DNA from: Aquila chrysaetos chrysaetos
Taxonomy: Eukaryota; Chordata; Aves; Accipitriformes; Accipitridae
DNA length: 64,000 nucleotides
Assembly: GCF_900496995.4 (NCBI RefSeq)
Contig: NC_044014.1
Location: 12,116,501 to 12,180,500 of the forward strand
Direction of reading: 5' to 3'
Part shown: positions 12,481 to 24,300 of the stretch, in pieces
Layout: the number at the start of each line of letters is the position of its first letter
Numbering within the stretch: the first letter of the stretch is position 1
Notes under the pieces: generated by a model
The model's database searches: none
What the model was told of the DNA's origin: nothing
What the model saw: only the letters and a program-made list of their open reading frames with translations
Program-made: the position numbers and the translations under genes

Positions 12481-15249
12481 ACCCATGCAAAACACTACAC
12501 ATACATATAGATAACGTCCCAAGGATTGCAGAGGGGAACCCCCTGCAGCAATCTGCATGCTGTCAGTTGCACAACTGACACGAAGGAAGAGAGAACTTGA
12601 GCCAAAACATCCTCCTTTAAAAATGCATCATGTAAATCAGAAGTAACGAAGCAATGTTTTCCCTCTTATCTGCACATCCCTGTTTGGGGTAGAAAAAAAT
12701 TATTTTGCTGGGACTGGGAGACCATTGTAGTTCTACAAGATTTGCTCCAAAATTGGCATCCAGAGCTGGGCTGCCTGTTCCTCAGAACTTTCTGGGTGTT
12801 TGTGCCATGACAGCAGAGCCTGTTGGGAAGAAATAGCTGTCATGTCTGGGCTGCAAATGCTGAAGGGTAATACTTGGATTTAAACTATGAATTAAAGACC
12901 ATCCAGGCTCTGTAAATACCCTGTGCCACATAATCATGGATTATTTGGTTCAATAAACACCAGTAACAATGCACGTGTCAATTTCTAAAAGTGTGTAAAT
13001 AAAGGAGAAAAAAAAAAAAAGAAAACAACTGTGCTTTGCCAACTGTGCTTGAGACACGTTTTTACAGGAGGCTTTTAAATCACAAGATCTGCACGAGATC
13101 TAAATGCATAATTTCTCTACACTAATTAAACACTTTGAGACAAAAGCAATCTAAGAAAATCTCTTGTCCACACACGGAACGTAGGTTTTGCCCCTCATCA
13201 AGGACTTGATATTTAATTCAAAGTCCATTCAAACTCCAGGAGACAGAACTTACCGAATTGTCCCTTTGATTTTAACAGGAAAGGATGATACAGAGCCTTC
13301 CTTAAACAAGGCTGATGCTATACTCAGCGTCATACAAAACACACTGCAGCGAATTTGGAGGCACCCTGAACTTCACAGTTGTCACTTCCCGGCACTGCAG
13401 CCATCTGGAAGGCCTGCCATCTCCTACAGCAAGTGCAAGCTGCTACGACTTGTGCTAAAAGAAACTTCCATTTCCAACTGTGTGTATAAGGTCTGAGCTC
13501 CCCAAAAGACCTGCTCTGGTCTCTGCCTGGAGCAGACCTGACGCTGGTCATTCCCTGAAGCCGAAACAAGCATGGGAGGCAACACGCTGGGCAACACTCT
13601 CACTCTAACGATTCAATTTGGCCTCAGTACTTCTTGTATAATGAAGGTTTTAAGTAAGACTAGAGAGTATCTTTTCTGCTTGTCTGTTGCCCTTCCCCCC
13701 CACATCAATATATTCAGCCTGTCACGCTAAACGGCCCAGCAGGCTGGTCTCAGCACAGAAAGATGCCCATGAGAGCTGTGCCTGTGGGCTCTGTGCTGGC
13801 AGGGCACACTGAGCACCCAGGCCCCAGGGACAGTGAGTGCTCTGCATCCCTCTCTAGCCTACAGGCTGCTGGATTCGGTGCTAAGGAGCTCCTGAGGCGG
13901 ATGTGCTTCCAGCCCTCCTCTGGAGAAGGGCAGGTTGCCATGACAAAGGCCTTTGAGAGAAAGAGGTGTGGGATGGAAAAATAGTATGTGAGAAACCTGG
14001 AGGGGAAAAATACAGATCTCAATTCAGCATTTGCCATCATTTCCCAACACAAAGTCACTGGGATTTGGGACTTTGGTTCATGGGAAACAGTAAAGGGCTA
14101 CAACTGCCCTGAAATGGGGAGAGGCTAGATGAAGGAGGGAAGCAAATGTAAACATGCAGCATACAAAGAGCTCAGGATATACTGATCCTGATGAAGAAAA
14201 CTTCCCAACAGCAAGGTGTCCTAACATCACCTCAAACAATCTTTATTATCAAATGCTGCCAAAGCAGAATCACTTCAAGCAAAGGTACCTTTCCCCTAGG
14301 CCTTTACAGGTCCTTCCCAATGGCCTTAAGAAAGTTTTAATCACCTGAGCCACCTGCCACCATTTTATGGATTGCACAGGCCTTGCTGCAGTAAAGGAAA
14401 GCTTGCAATTGCCTTTTCAAAATTATACTTTATCTAGAAAGATAAAGTTTCTCTATCCCAGAAGGTCTCAACAAGGTCTGAACAATTCTACAGAAGGGAG
14501 CAAAGGAAAACAAAAAGAACAGGAACAAGAGGGGAGAGGCAGATCCTACCACAGCACCAAGTGATAGGCTTAATCCTGTTGTCTCCTCTAAATTCAAGAA
14601 ACCAAGAAATGTGGCATTGCATAATAAGAGAAATGTCAAAAATGTGGAGTTTTACAATTACCAAGCAATCAGAAAGCTGGGAAATCCCACTGCCCTCAAA
14701 GGCAGACTGAAAGACAGCTTCGTTTTCCTGAACTGAATTTTTAACACATTGTACAGAGCATCCAGTCATCTCCCTCTCTCCCGTTTGTTGCAGGGGATCC
14801 ATTTCAAAACATCATTTCCTTGCTTCAAATCATGCCTGTCATTACAATCCCAAAGCACCCAGGCTGCACGCATGCTATCCCTTAAAAGCAGTGACTTCTG
14901 GGTTGGAAAGACATCAGCTGTATATAATGGGAATAGCTATTGCCTACGTCCTCCCTAAACCCTATGAACAGATCTCCCTATTCCCCTTCCCTCTGCAGCA
15001 TCTGAGCCTTGGCACAGAGTCAGCTGGCAGTGCCACTTCAGATACAGCTCCCCTGTGTCCCCTCTGCTCTCAGCGCTATGGATCCAGAATGGATGCTGTA
15101 CTTTTGTGTCCCAGCTCTGAATCCCCCTGTGCTCAGACTCTTCCCGTTTTCCCCACAGGGTAAGTTTCTCTCCTCTGCCTCCAGCTTTCTTCTCCAGCTT
15201 CACCCTCCTGGCCAGCCCTGCACCCCATGCTTTCCTGTCCGCATCATAC

Positions 15250-15382
15250 CTGTTGGCAATACTTGCATTGCTGCCACTGCCGCTGTGTTTCCTTGCCCGG
15301 CTCAGCCTCCGCGTGGGCTTTGGGTCTTGTAGTCCAGGACTTGGAACTGAGGGGAAGGTCGAGGCATAGCCATGTTCGCACT
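15250..15382 (-). CDS. MXI1: MXI1 shared second coding exon
   Basis: The acceptor TTATGCAG precedes the exon and the donor CAACAG|GTATGA ends it. The 133 nt encode 43 full codons: [15 protein letters not shown], then a basic Ser-rich linker containing [15 protein letters not shown], ending IAN plus two bases. This is the region between the Sin3-interaction helix and the bHLH domain. The next exon in the family begins with the HNELEK basic region, and it is absent from the window. Upstream of the acceptor the sense strand is extremely T-rich, with runs at 15408-15472 of the plus strand read as A, so the polypyrimidine tract is unusually long. Confidence 0.95.
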
Positions 15383-18300
15383 CTGCATAAGAATCAACAG
15401 GCAGAGCATAAAAAAAAAAAAAGAAAAGGGTCATTAAAAAAAAAAGGAAAAGAAAAGAAAAAAAAAAGAAGTCAGCAGGCAGGCCTCACCACTAACCCAT
15501 GAGCCTAGCTGGGGAGGCCCTTAACCATAACAGCTCAGGGAAATGACTGATGATGTATTCAGAGGGAAGTGGACTGGGAGGTGGAGAAAAGAGAGGAAGG
15601 GGAGTGTAAAGGCTCTGCCAACCTTGGAGGAAGGACACCACCACTCAAACACCTGAAAACATCAAAAGAAAACATGACAGCCCAGAGAGCGCCTCGTCTC
15701 TCTCCTCCTGTCCAAGCTATCTGAACCGGACAAACCAGGCGTATTTCACTGTGCCATCGAGGCCGCTGCAAAGCCAGAGCCACCCACCACCATCCTGCCT
15801 GCCCGGTGGGAAACTTTCACACCAATCCCCACTTTTCCTTCCAGAAATCGCCTTCACCTCAACCTCCCCACCTCTGCAAAAGCCCTCCACCTCAGCCACC
15901 ACCTCCAGGAGGACCTGTCAGCCCCGTCCCTCATCGAACCCCCCCACGGTTGGGGATTTACCACCGGCCCACCAGCAAACACTCGCTCTGATCCCCTTCT
16001 CCAGGGTCACTCTCACCCCTCCGCGGGGATCTCTGACCCCAACCCCGCTCCCTCCCCGCCCAAACCCCCCTCCCGGAGGGCGGCTATCCCAGCACCCCTC
16101 CTCCCCCCATTACCTCTCTCCCTTCGCTCCAGATACTCGGCCGCCTCCAGCAGCCGCTGGATGTTGATCATCTGGACCTGCTCCATGGCCCCCAGGCCGG
16201 CAGCCGGGGGACTCCGCGGCCCCGGGCCCCCCTCCGCCCCCACGCTCCCAGCTCCCCCGCTGGAAACGGGGGCGGCTGCGGGGGGGAGGAGCGAGGGATC
16301 GCCGTCTCTCCCCAGTCCCCGGGCCTCCTCACACCGACGGCCCTCTCGTCCCGGGGGGGCGGCTCTCCTGGGAGGGCGAGGGGTGGGCGCGCAGAGGCGG
16401 CGAGGGAACACGCGAGGAAATGCCGGAGGAAGGACGGGGGCCGGGGTCCTCCCCGCCGAGGGAGGCGGCGAGGCGACAGCTATTCCTGACCCAGACCCGT
16501 CCCAGCGCTGCCCCCACCTGCGAACCCCGCTCCGGCCCGGCCCGCCGCCCGCCCCGCCGCTCCCGGCCGGGATTTACCCCCACTTCGGGCCCTGCCAGCA
16601 TCCAACCCCCTCGGCCCCCGCCTGGCCGGGCTGGCTCCCGGGCTGGCTGGCTGGCTGGCTGGCTCCCGGGCTCCCTCGCCCGCTCGCCCGCCCCCCGCCC
16701 GGAGCGGCCCCTCAGCCCCGCGGCGGGACCGGCCCCTCAGGCCGCCCCGCCCCGCCCCGCCCCGCCTCGCGCACCCGCCGCCCCCGCCGCCTCGCACCAC
16801 TTTGTTTACCTCTGCCCAGGGCTCACGGGAGGGGGAGGGGCGCCGCCCGCCGCCGCGGGGCCGCCTGGGAAGTGTAGTTCCCCGGCTGCCGCCGAGCACT
16901 GTGGGACGGTGGCTGACCGGGGTCGTCACCGGGCCCCACACAGACCTCGCTCGCTCCTGCCTTCCTTCCTTCTTTCTTCCTTCCTTCCTTCCCCGGCCGG
17001 GGCTGGGAGCGCCCTCCGGGCCCAAACCCGCTCCCCGGGGCAACGGCCGTGCGCCCTCGCGCCTGAGGCGATGGCTGCGCGCCCAGCCAGGCTGCGAGGT
17101 GAGGGCGGCCAGGCCCTCGGGGAGATGGCCGTGCGCCAGCCCAGGCCCCGAGGCGAGGGTGGTCTGCCCCGTCCTTCCGTCCTCGCCGCCAGCTCGCAGC
17201 CCCTGGTGCGTCAGCGGCGCAGACCCCCGCAGTCCCGAGGCCCAGCTGTAAATGGTGGGGCGATTGGCGGGCATGGCTTCCCTCCACCGGACCGCCGCCG
17301 GCTGGGGCAGACACCCGTGGGCGACAGGTGCTGCCACACCACAGCGGCCTGCAGGCCAGAGCTCCACGCCTCGCCAGCACCCTGGGGGCGAGACGGACAT
17401 CGCCTGGGAGGCAGGAGGGACCCGCAGCCGCTTCATCCCTCTCCTTGCAAACACCAGGGCTTTCCGCAGGTAGAAGTGCCAGGACCGGGGCAAGAATAAA
17501 GCAAAGAAAGGCTACAAAAGAAAAAGCTGCAGCCACAGGGTGGGAGCTTTCCACATCTCACCTGTGGAGATGTAACTAAAAGCAAGGTGCCAGGCTCTGG
17601 GAAGTCATACCTGGCGTGACCGATACGGTGCTTCTGATGGGAGGCAGAGGTGCAAGTCCCATTTTTTAATGGGAACACAGTCCTTTGAGACCATAGACAA
17701 CAGATGTCACAGACAGCAATCTCACTGTGGGGACCATTCTGTATATTTAAAGCGGCACGTAAACAAGTAACAACAGTGACCATCTCAACATTTTAATAAA
17801 TACTGTCACACCTACACCTTGCAGTCTGATCTCCACTCTTCTCAGCATCTTGGTAATGTATTTACGTCCTGATTTTCATACAGGCAGAAACTCTCATGAT
17901 CACTTCTGTGGCTGAATTTTGCCAACTACTTCAACATTTGCTGGAATGGAGCTTAAAAAATGGTTAGCGTTTAACTGTATGATACTAAAATATTTCATCT
18001 ACACTCATAAAGGGAACAATCGGAGAACATTCAAAATCAGACTCAGAACATCCAGAGTAAAAATCTGAATCTCAAACTGATACTGACTTAGAAACCGTCC
18101 AAGGATTGTTTTGTAGTTCTAATTGGGATTATGTTTCATGGCTCTGAACTTTTAGGCTATGACTGCAAGCATTCCTCCATCAGAATGGGAGCTGGAAAAG
18201 TACCTTTAAAAAACACAGAAAAGCTGAGACTCTCAACTAATGGCTTGTGTCTGGTAGTAAGAGCTTTAAGCAGAGCACAAAATGTCAGGAGACTGAGGAT

Positions 18301-21300
18301 GAAGTTGCAAGAGTTGGCAGCACTCAACTTGAGAAGGCCTGAAAAAAGGTGGATTCAGGGTAGCTAACTTTTCTTTAAACACATTTCGCTGATTCACCAT
18401 TTCTGAGGTTTCCTCAGAAAACTGCAGGCTTGCAGCTGATGGAGGTAAAAATAATACCACTATTCAGTTCTTACACAGCCCTTTTCAACTCCGAATCTCA
18501 AAGGGTTGATTTGTTTTGTTTCTCTTAAGATGGGACAGTTGAAGAATAAAGGAAGCTGGGACACCTTCAGAGACATACCTCCCTCATTCTGCACTGCGGA
18601 AAAGCAAGCCCCAGCCCTCACTCAGGCAGGACAGCCTCTGTTCACGTACCTACACCGAGCCAGACCACAGCACTTGTAAAAATTGGCTTTTGTGTGGGGC
18701 AGAACTCAGGGAAGGAAGTATTTTCTCTCTCCCCACCTCTTTTTGCTACACTGGAAACTGCCAATAGAGCAGATTGTTAAAAGCACATGGAAAGTTTCAA
18801 ATTTGAGCAGTCTCAGGGAGTACTTTTATGATCTTGGATTACTCACAAAGGGAAAAGGACACAGGTGCACACACCACTCTGCAACAGCGGGGTTAATGCA
18901 AGAGCATTTCTGGGCTGTAACTGTGCTTCATCTAACCTGCTTCCAAAACCAGGCAGCCATTTGCCTCCCAGGATTAGCAATACTAAACATTAAAAAAACC
19001 CCAACACTGCCCCCGCCCCCCCCCAAAAAACCATGATGAAGCCCCAAAATCACTGCAAGATAGGTTCTTGTCAGCATCCACCACTCGTTTTTCTGATGGC
19101 ACATTTGGAGATAACGTGGTGCCACTTTAGGGATTAAATAGGGAAAGCCATGGCTGGAAAATGAAGGGGTAGTTTAGGAACATATCAAAGTGTCAGCCTC
19201 CTGAAGCTAGTTCAATATACAAAACAAGAGAGTATGAAGGAGGGGGACACTGGTACACACAGTGAATTAAATCAGCACTGGAATGAAGTAAGAGCAGGAT
19301 CAGTTCTGTGTGAAATGATGTAGGATCAGCTCTTCCATTTACACATCAGCTCAGCTTCCAAGTCTTTGTTTCTGAAGTAAACAATGTACAATTAGAAAAA
19401 AAATTCTGTGTGAAACAAAGACAAATTTGAGAATAAACTGTGGGACATCTTCCCAAAGAAGGAGCCCTGAAGAGGCAGGCAAGCCAACCACGGAGCCACA
19501 GCAGATCTGCAAAATCTTTCAGTCGCCATCCCAAGTGCTCGTGTGGGCAGGTCAGCCTGCAAAATGCCAGAGTTGTATATGAGAGAAACAAAAGTGGGTG
19601 GAAAGTGAATGGCACGAAGGGGCCCGATGCTATTCAACTGCTGACCAGAAACCCCCCAAAGTCACATTTTAAATGTGGTTGAGCAATCCACAGGCAACGC
19701 TGGGGAGGGGCTAAGGGAAGAGTATTTTAGGGGAGAATGAGATCATTTAATTTAGTGGCTCCGAATGATCTCTAAGTACAGTTTTCTGATTATAAGTGCT
19801 TGCTGCTTGGCATCCCTTCTGGCAGCTGTGATTCACTTTCATTGTGTGTTCTGCTGCTTCGCCCTTTAGAAAGGGGCTTTTTACATTTTATTAAATGGCA
19901 CTTCGGCAGCCCTCCATTTCCAGCCTTAATAATGGATTTGTTAATCTCCCTGATAGCCTTTCCCTCCTCCTTAGCAACAATTTAAATATCCAAGAAGAAA
20001 TCTGCAGTGCAGAAATCAATTAATATTTACATCTGAAACGCTGCTGTACTATTTTAATCAACTAGAACAGATGTGGTCTGTTTTATACCAACATCACCAT
20101 CACTTGCATTAAACTAGCATCTTCCATCAGGGAAATCTTCTAAGAGCTTTCCAGAAAGTAATGTTTCAAGCTTCTCAAACCTGCAATGACTTTAGCTCTT
20201 TTCTTTCCACTCTGCAGGAAGGGAAACTGAGGTGTAAGCAGCATAATCGCTTGCCTGAAGACACACCCTTAGCCAGAGGTGGAACAGGAACACAGCTCAC
20301 GAATCAAGATGCCCAACCCTCTGCTTTGAACACAAAGCTTAGAAATAACACAATGCTTTGCAATGTCGAAGTTATTTTCAATAAGGGCAATGCCTTTGGT
20401 TAAACTGCCTAGTTTCCCATCCCTTCTTCAGCTTTTTCTAAAATCCTCCTATTCCCAACTCTTTGCAACCTCTGGGGGGAACATAAACATGGCAACAGTT
20501 GCAAGAGCTTCCTTTGCCCACCTTCACACAAACCCTGCAAATTCTTAATATTGCTTTCAAAGCCTTGAAACCTAACACCCCTGCAACCAAGGCACAAACA
20601 GAGATCCCCAGTAGGAATCATTCTCTGCTGCTCCTAAATTAGTGAAAAGATTCATTGATTCCCCAAATTTCTGAGGACAGCAGATCCATAAAACTCTTCA
20701 GTTTTTCTAGCCAGGGGAACAATGGCTCTGGCATACCTGAATATCCCACCTACCAGCACACACTGTAACAACCAGGTCTCTGTTCTTGTACTCATGACTG
20801 TAGCAGCTCAGCATCGGAGAACTTGCAGCGGCGGGCTGGAGAACATCCCAAGTCCCACCTACTCAACACCCTTCCAATGCTTGCAATACCGTCAGTAAGG
20901 GACCTACACCGCCTATAGGACGTGGCCTCATTTCTTATCCATGAGCCTCATTCTTTCTCAAGGCATCAGATAATCCCTTTCAGCACTCCCACTGGTGCCT
21001 GGAACCCATCCACTGGTGAGGACAGACGTTTCTCAGAGCCAAACCACCTGGATATCCAAGAGTCTGAATAGGAATAAAGCACATGCTGTATACCTCACTC
21101 TGGTTCGAAGAGCAAGCTCTGCCAATCAATAAGGCAAAAGCCACAGGTGCACCGGCTCTTGGGGCTACTTGCTCCTTTCCTCTGGGAGATGTTTTGCTCT
21201 GTTTTCAGACCTGCGCTGTGCCTCAGTTTATTCTGAGTCAGTGACTTATTCTGTGACTTTGGTCAAGTCACTTGACTGATCCAGCTGCAAAATTAAGTAA

Positions 21301-24300
21301 GAGGACCTCCCATGAGAAAAAAATATATCATATACAGGATGGGGTCCCTCAGCTAAATAAGAAGAAGGTAGGGTTCTCCAGGCAATGGCAGAAGGTACTT
21401 CTCCACCAGCTCTCAGGATGCTCTGCTGACAAAGGATGTGATCGGTTCTCAGCAGCACTTCTGGCACAGTCCCACAGTTTTACCTCCGCCCTATCATTTC
21501 TCCTGCTGTGGCTTCCTTCTGAATTTTACGCTGAGGCCCAAACAGCATGAGTCAAAATAACCCAACCTGGAAGTGGCTAACACATGAATCACTGTGGCCA
21601 GGTCACGAACCAGGAGGAATGAAAGGGGTTTATTTTGAGCTGGATGAAAAATATATAAATAAAGGAGCCCTGTACTGCTCCATATATCACATCACCGTAA
21701 GATTCAAGACCATCTATACTGACCTTGAGCCACATGTTCAGCCCTCATTGATCCAATGGCACCTCTGCACACAGACTGAAGGCAGTCTCGGCTCCTTCTG
21801 CCCTCCGCTAATCATAGTTTTCTGATACTTCTTTACTTTGGCGTGTCAGAGAAAGACCCCAAACAGCACATAAACAACGGAAGGCGACACATGACAAAGA
21901 TACTGTTGACTCACCCTCAAGGCTCAGTTTTCCTCTCCTTCAGAGAGGATTATTCAGAAGCAAAGGACAAATCTAAGGTCACCCATTTGTTATTCCTGGT
22001 CAGAAGGTCAATAACCATAGCCAGCACTTGAAGAAGATCTAGCTATCTTCCGTGAGGGGCCAAAGTCCGCTGTCCCATGCGTGCACACCTCTACTAGACT
22101 TGTGAGTAAGGACACCACTCTTACAGTGGCTTGCTCGCCTTCATGCTTTTAAAAGAGGATATGGCAACATAGGTCTGTATCTGTAGTGAGATCAGTATAT
22201 ATTACATACCATGTCTATTACAGGTAAGTCATCATATCCGAAGAATTCATCACGTGTTTATGCAACTCCTACTGACAAAAGCGTGAGTCCACACACACAA
22301 AGGGGATGCTTGGCACGTACTAAAACTTCAGCTGAGTTTACTCCAGGTCCCTCTAAAGACATTTTCCAAACTCCAGCATTTCAGCTGCTACAGATTTCCA
22401 GCCATGCTTATTCATGAAGTGGCATTTGCAGAGGTTACAGATACACCAACAGAGCTGCCCTCAGCACAACTTCCATTTCTGAAAACAGCCACTGTAATTT
22501 TTTTCATGTGATGTTTCTATTCCTTAGATACCAAGCTTAAATTTGTAGAAACAGGTCATTTGGAAACCTTTCATGTCAGTTAGCAAGGTGTGTTGGGATT
22601 GGGTTTTGTGGTCTCACCGTAAGAGCTGCAGCAAGCAGGCAGGCAGCACTGTTATTCATTTCCAGAGGCTCAACTGGAAAAATAATTCAGTTATATTTCA
22701 GTAGCTAAAATAATCCAGTTTACCCAAGCAGTCTGATAACAGAACTCTAGGCTCCCTCGTCACCTTACCGTAATACAGATAATTTTTATTCCAATTTTTT
22801 TTTAAGGCAAGTGAATACTACAAGGGTGGTTTCACTGCTGGTGCTGAAAGGGCAACCGTGAAGCATAGTCTCCACCTGCCATAGCCCTGACGGTACCTCC
22901 TACTCTGCTCCGTGGCTCTCAGCCCTGCGGTTCTGTTTCCATACCATCCAGCCAACCCATAGCCCCTCTGCTATTATTCATGACCACGATGATGGGATGT
23001 GGGATTTATAAATGCAAAAAAATCATCTCCTTATTTCTCCCTGGCCACCAAGCAGGTAGGAAACTCCTGCCTTAACTGGAAGTCCTGCCCTAGACATGGA
23101 AGGCTCCGCCACCCACCTCACACCACTGACCTGCAGGCAGAGGTGGGAAACCAGTGTGTTTTGGGGGGCAGAAAAGGGCCTCGTAGCTGCTCCTCTACCA
23201 CCAGAAGGTGTGACATGCACACTCTGGGATATCCAAGGGTTTGGATCCGCAAGAGACAGGGTTGCCTCTGCGTCTCAGGGGGCCCTTCTATCAAATAGCA
23301 TCCACTCCTCCTTGGGACAGTGTTTTAGAAAGGTGAACAACCGGGTACAGCCACCAAAGGCTTGGAAGAACAAATGTGGGCACTGAGCGCGGTTTATCAG
23401 AAACTGCGTAGAACTACTAGGAGAACCACCTGACCTCACCCAGCCATAACAGCCCTTCCTTAAATTCCTGCCTTTGGCTCCCGAAGCCCTTCACCTTCCA
23501 CACAGCTGCGATGCTGATCCCAGCCAGCATCCCGGTGCTTCACCCAGCCCTGTCCCCTGTCCTGGCCAGGAGACAGACATCTACCTGTTACCTCTGCTTT
23601 TTTTAAGACTGTGTTTCCTTGGGGCAGGGCACTGTCATTCCCCTACGTGTACAGCACCTAGCCCAACAGGGCTGTGACTCAGCCACCTTCCTGATGGGAG
23701 TAACACCAAAATAGCTTGTTACAGCCCTGTGTAACACTGCGGTCAAATGACCTGGGCATCCTGCAGGAAGCAGGCGAGCACTGAGTCTGCTGCAACCGAG
23801 TTCGGCCTCAGTCTCCATCACCAAACTTTTTTGAGCTGGTCTCCTCTGTTATTGCTAATTGCCAGGTCAGAGACTGTAACGAGGAGTGACCAGCCATTAC
23901 CGACGTCTCTGCCAGGCCACCAGCACGGGGTGCACTGAGCAATCACTCCTGCGCTGGCAGATGAAAGGGCATAGTGTCTATCCTCTTGGTGCAATAACCT
24001 GAGCTCTGCATGCAAATCTCTTCCCAGTAAGACTATGTATATATGTTAGGATATAATCCTCCTGCTTCTGCAGCTATTCCTTAGTTCAAATAGGGCCCGT
24101 AACGCTCAGAGATTGTTTTCCAATCCCAGCAGCATTTTTCTTTGTTTGGGAGCAACACGTAACAGCTGCCTGGTTTACGACGGTCACGTTCTGAACAGCA
24201 CGTTCGATAGTTGAGCCTTCGGTTAAATGGGACTTTTCAACCTAAAATGTCCTGATAGCAAATTAAAATATTGAAAGGTTTTGCAGAATTGCCTAATGAA

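Larger units (their letters stand above)
1..15249 (-). other. MXI1: MXI1 intron after exon 2 (partial, runs off the left edge)
   Basis: No further MXI1 exon was found here. I searched the minus-strand frames for the HNELEK basic region and the bHLH-zipper without success. This fits a long intron at this position, as I recall from mammals. The stretch holds ancient MIR-like fragments, a 27-base C run, a small tandem duplication near 6.8 kb and AT-rich sequence around 11.7-12.9 kb. The scattered open frames have no family resemblance, no splice context and no codon pattern that I can support. Confidence 0.75.
15990..17480. promoter_or_regulatory. MXI1: CpG island at the MXI1 short-isoform first exon
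   Basis: The sequence becomes strongly GC-rich and CpG-dense from about 16.0 to 17.45 kb and surrounds the short first exon. It contains tandem GC boxes, an ACTACA-TTCCC promoter motif and simple repeats. By position it should be the promoter and 5' UTR of the short transcript, read toward lower coordinates. The edges are judged by eye. The long open frames on both strands here are consequences of high GC. Confidence 0.85.

Noticed and set aside
1-15249. Search for the MXI1 bHLH-zipper exons
   Set aside because: No minus-strand frame contains the HNELEK basic region or the helix-loop-helix, so these exons are taken to lie beyond the left edge.
16420-17499. Plus-strand 359-codon frame and minus-strand 337-codon frame
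   Set aside because: Both cover the short-isoform CpG island and contain only Pro/Gly/Arg-rich low-complexity sequence with no domain.
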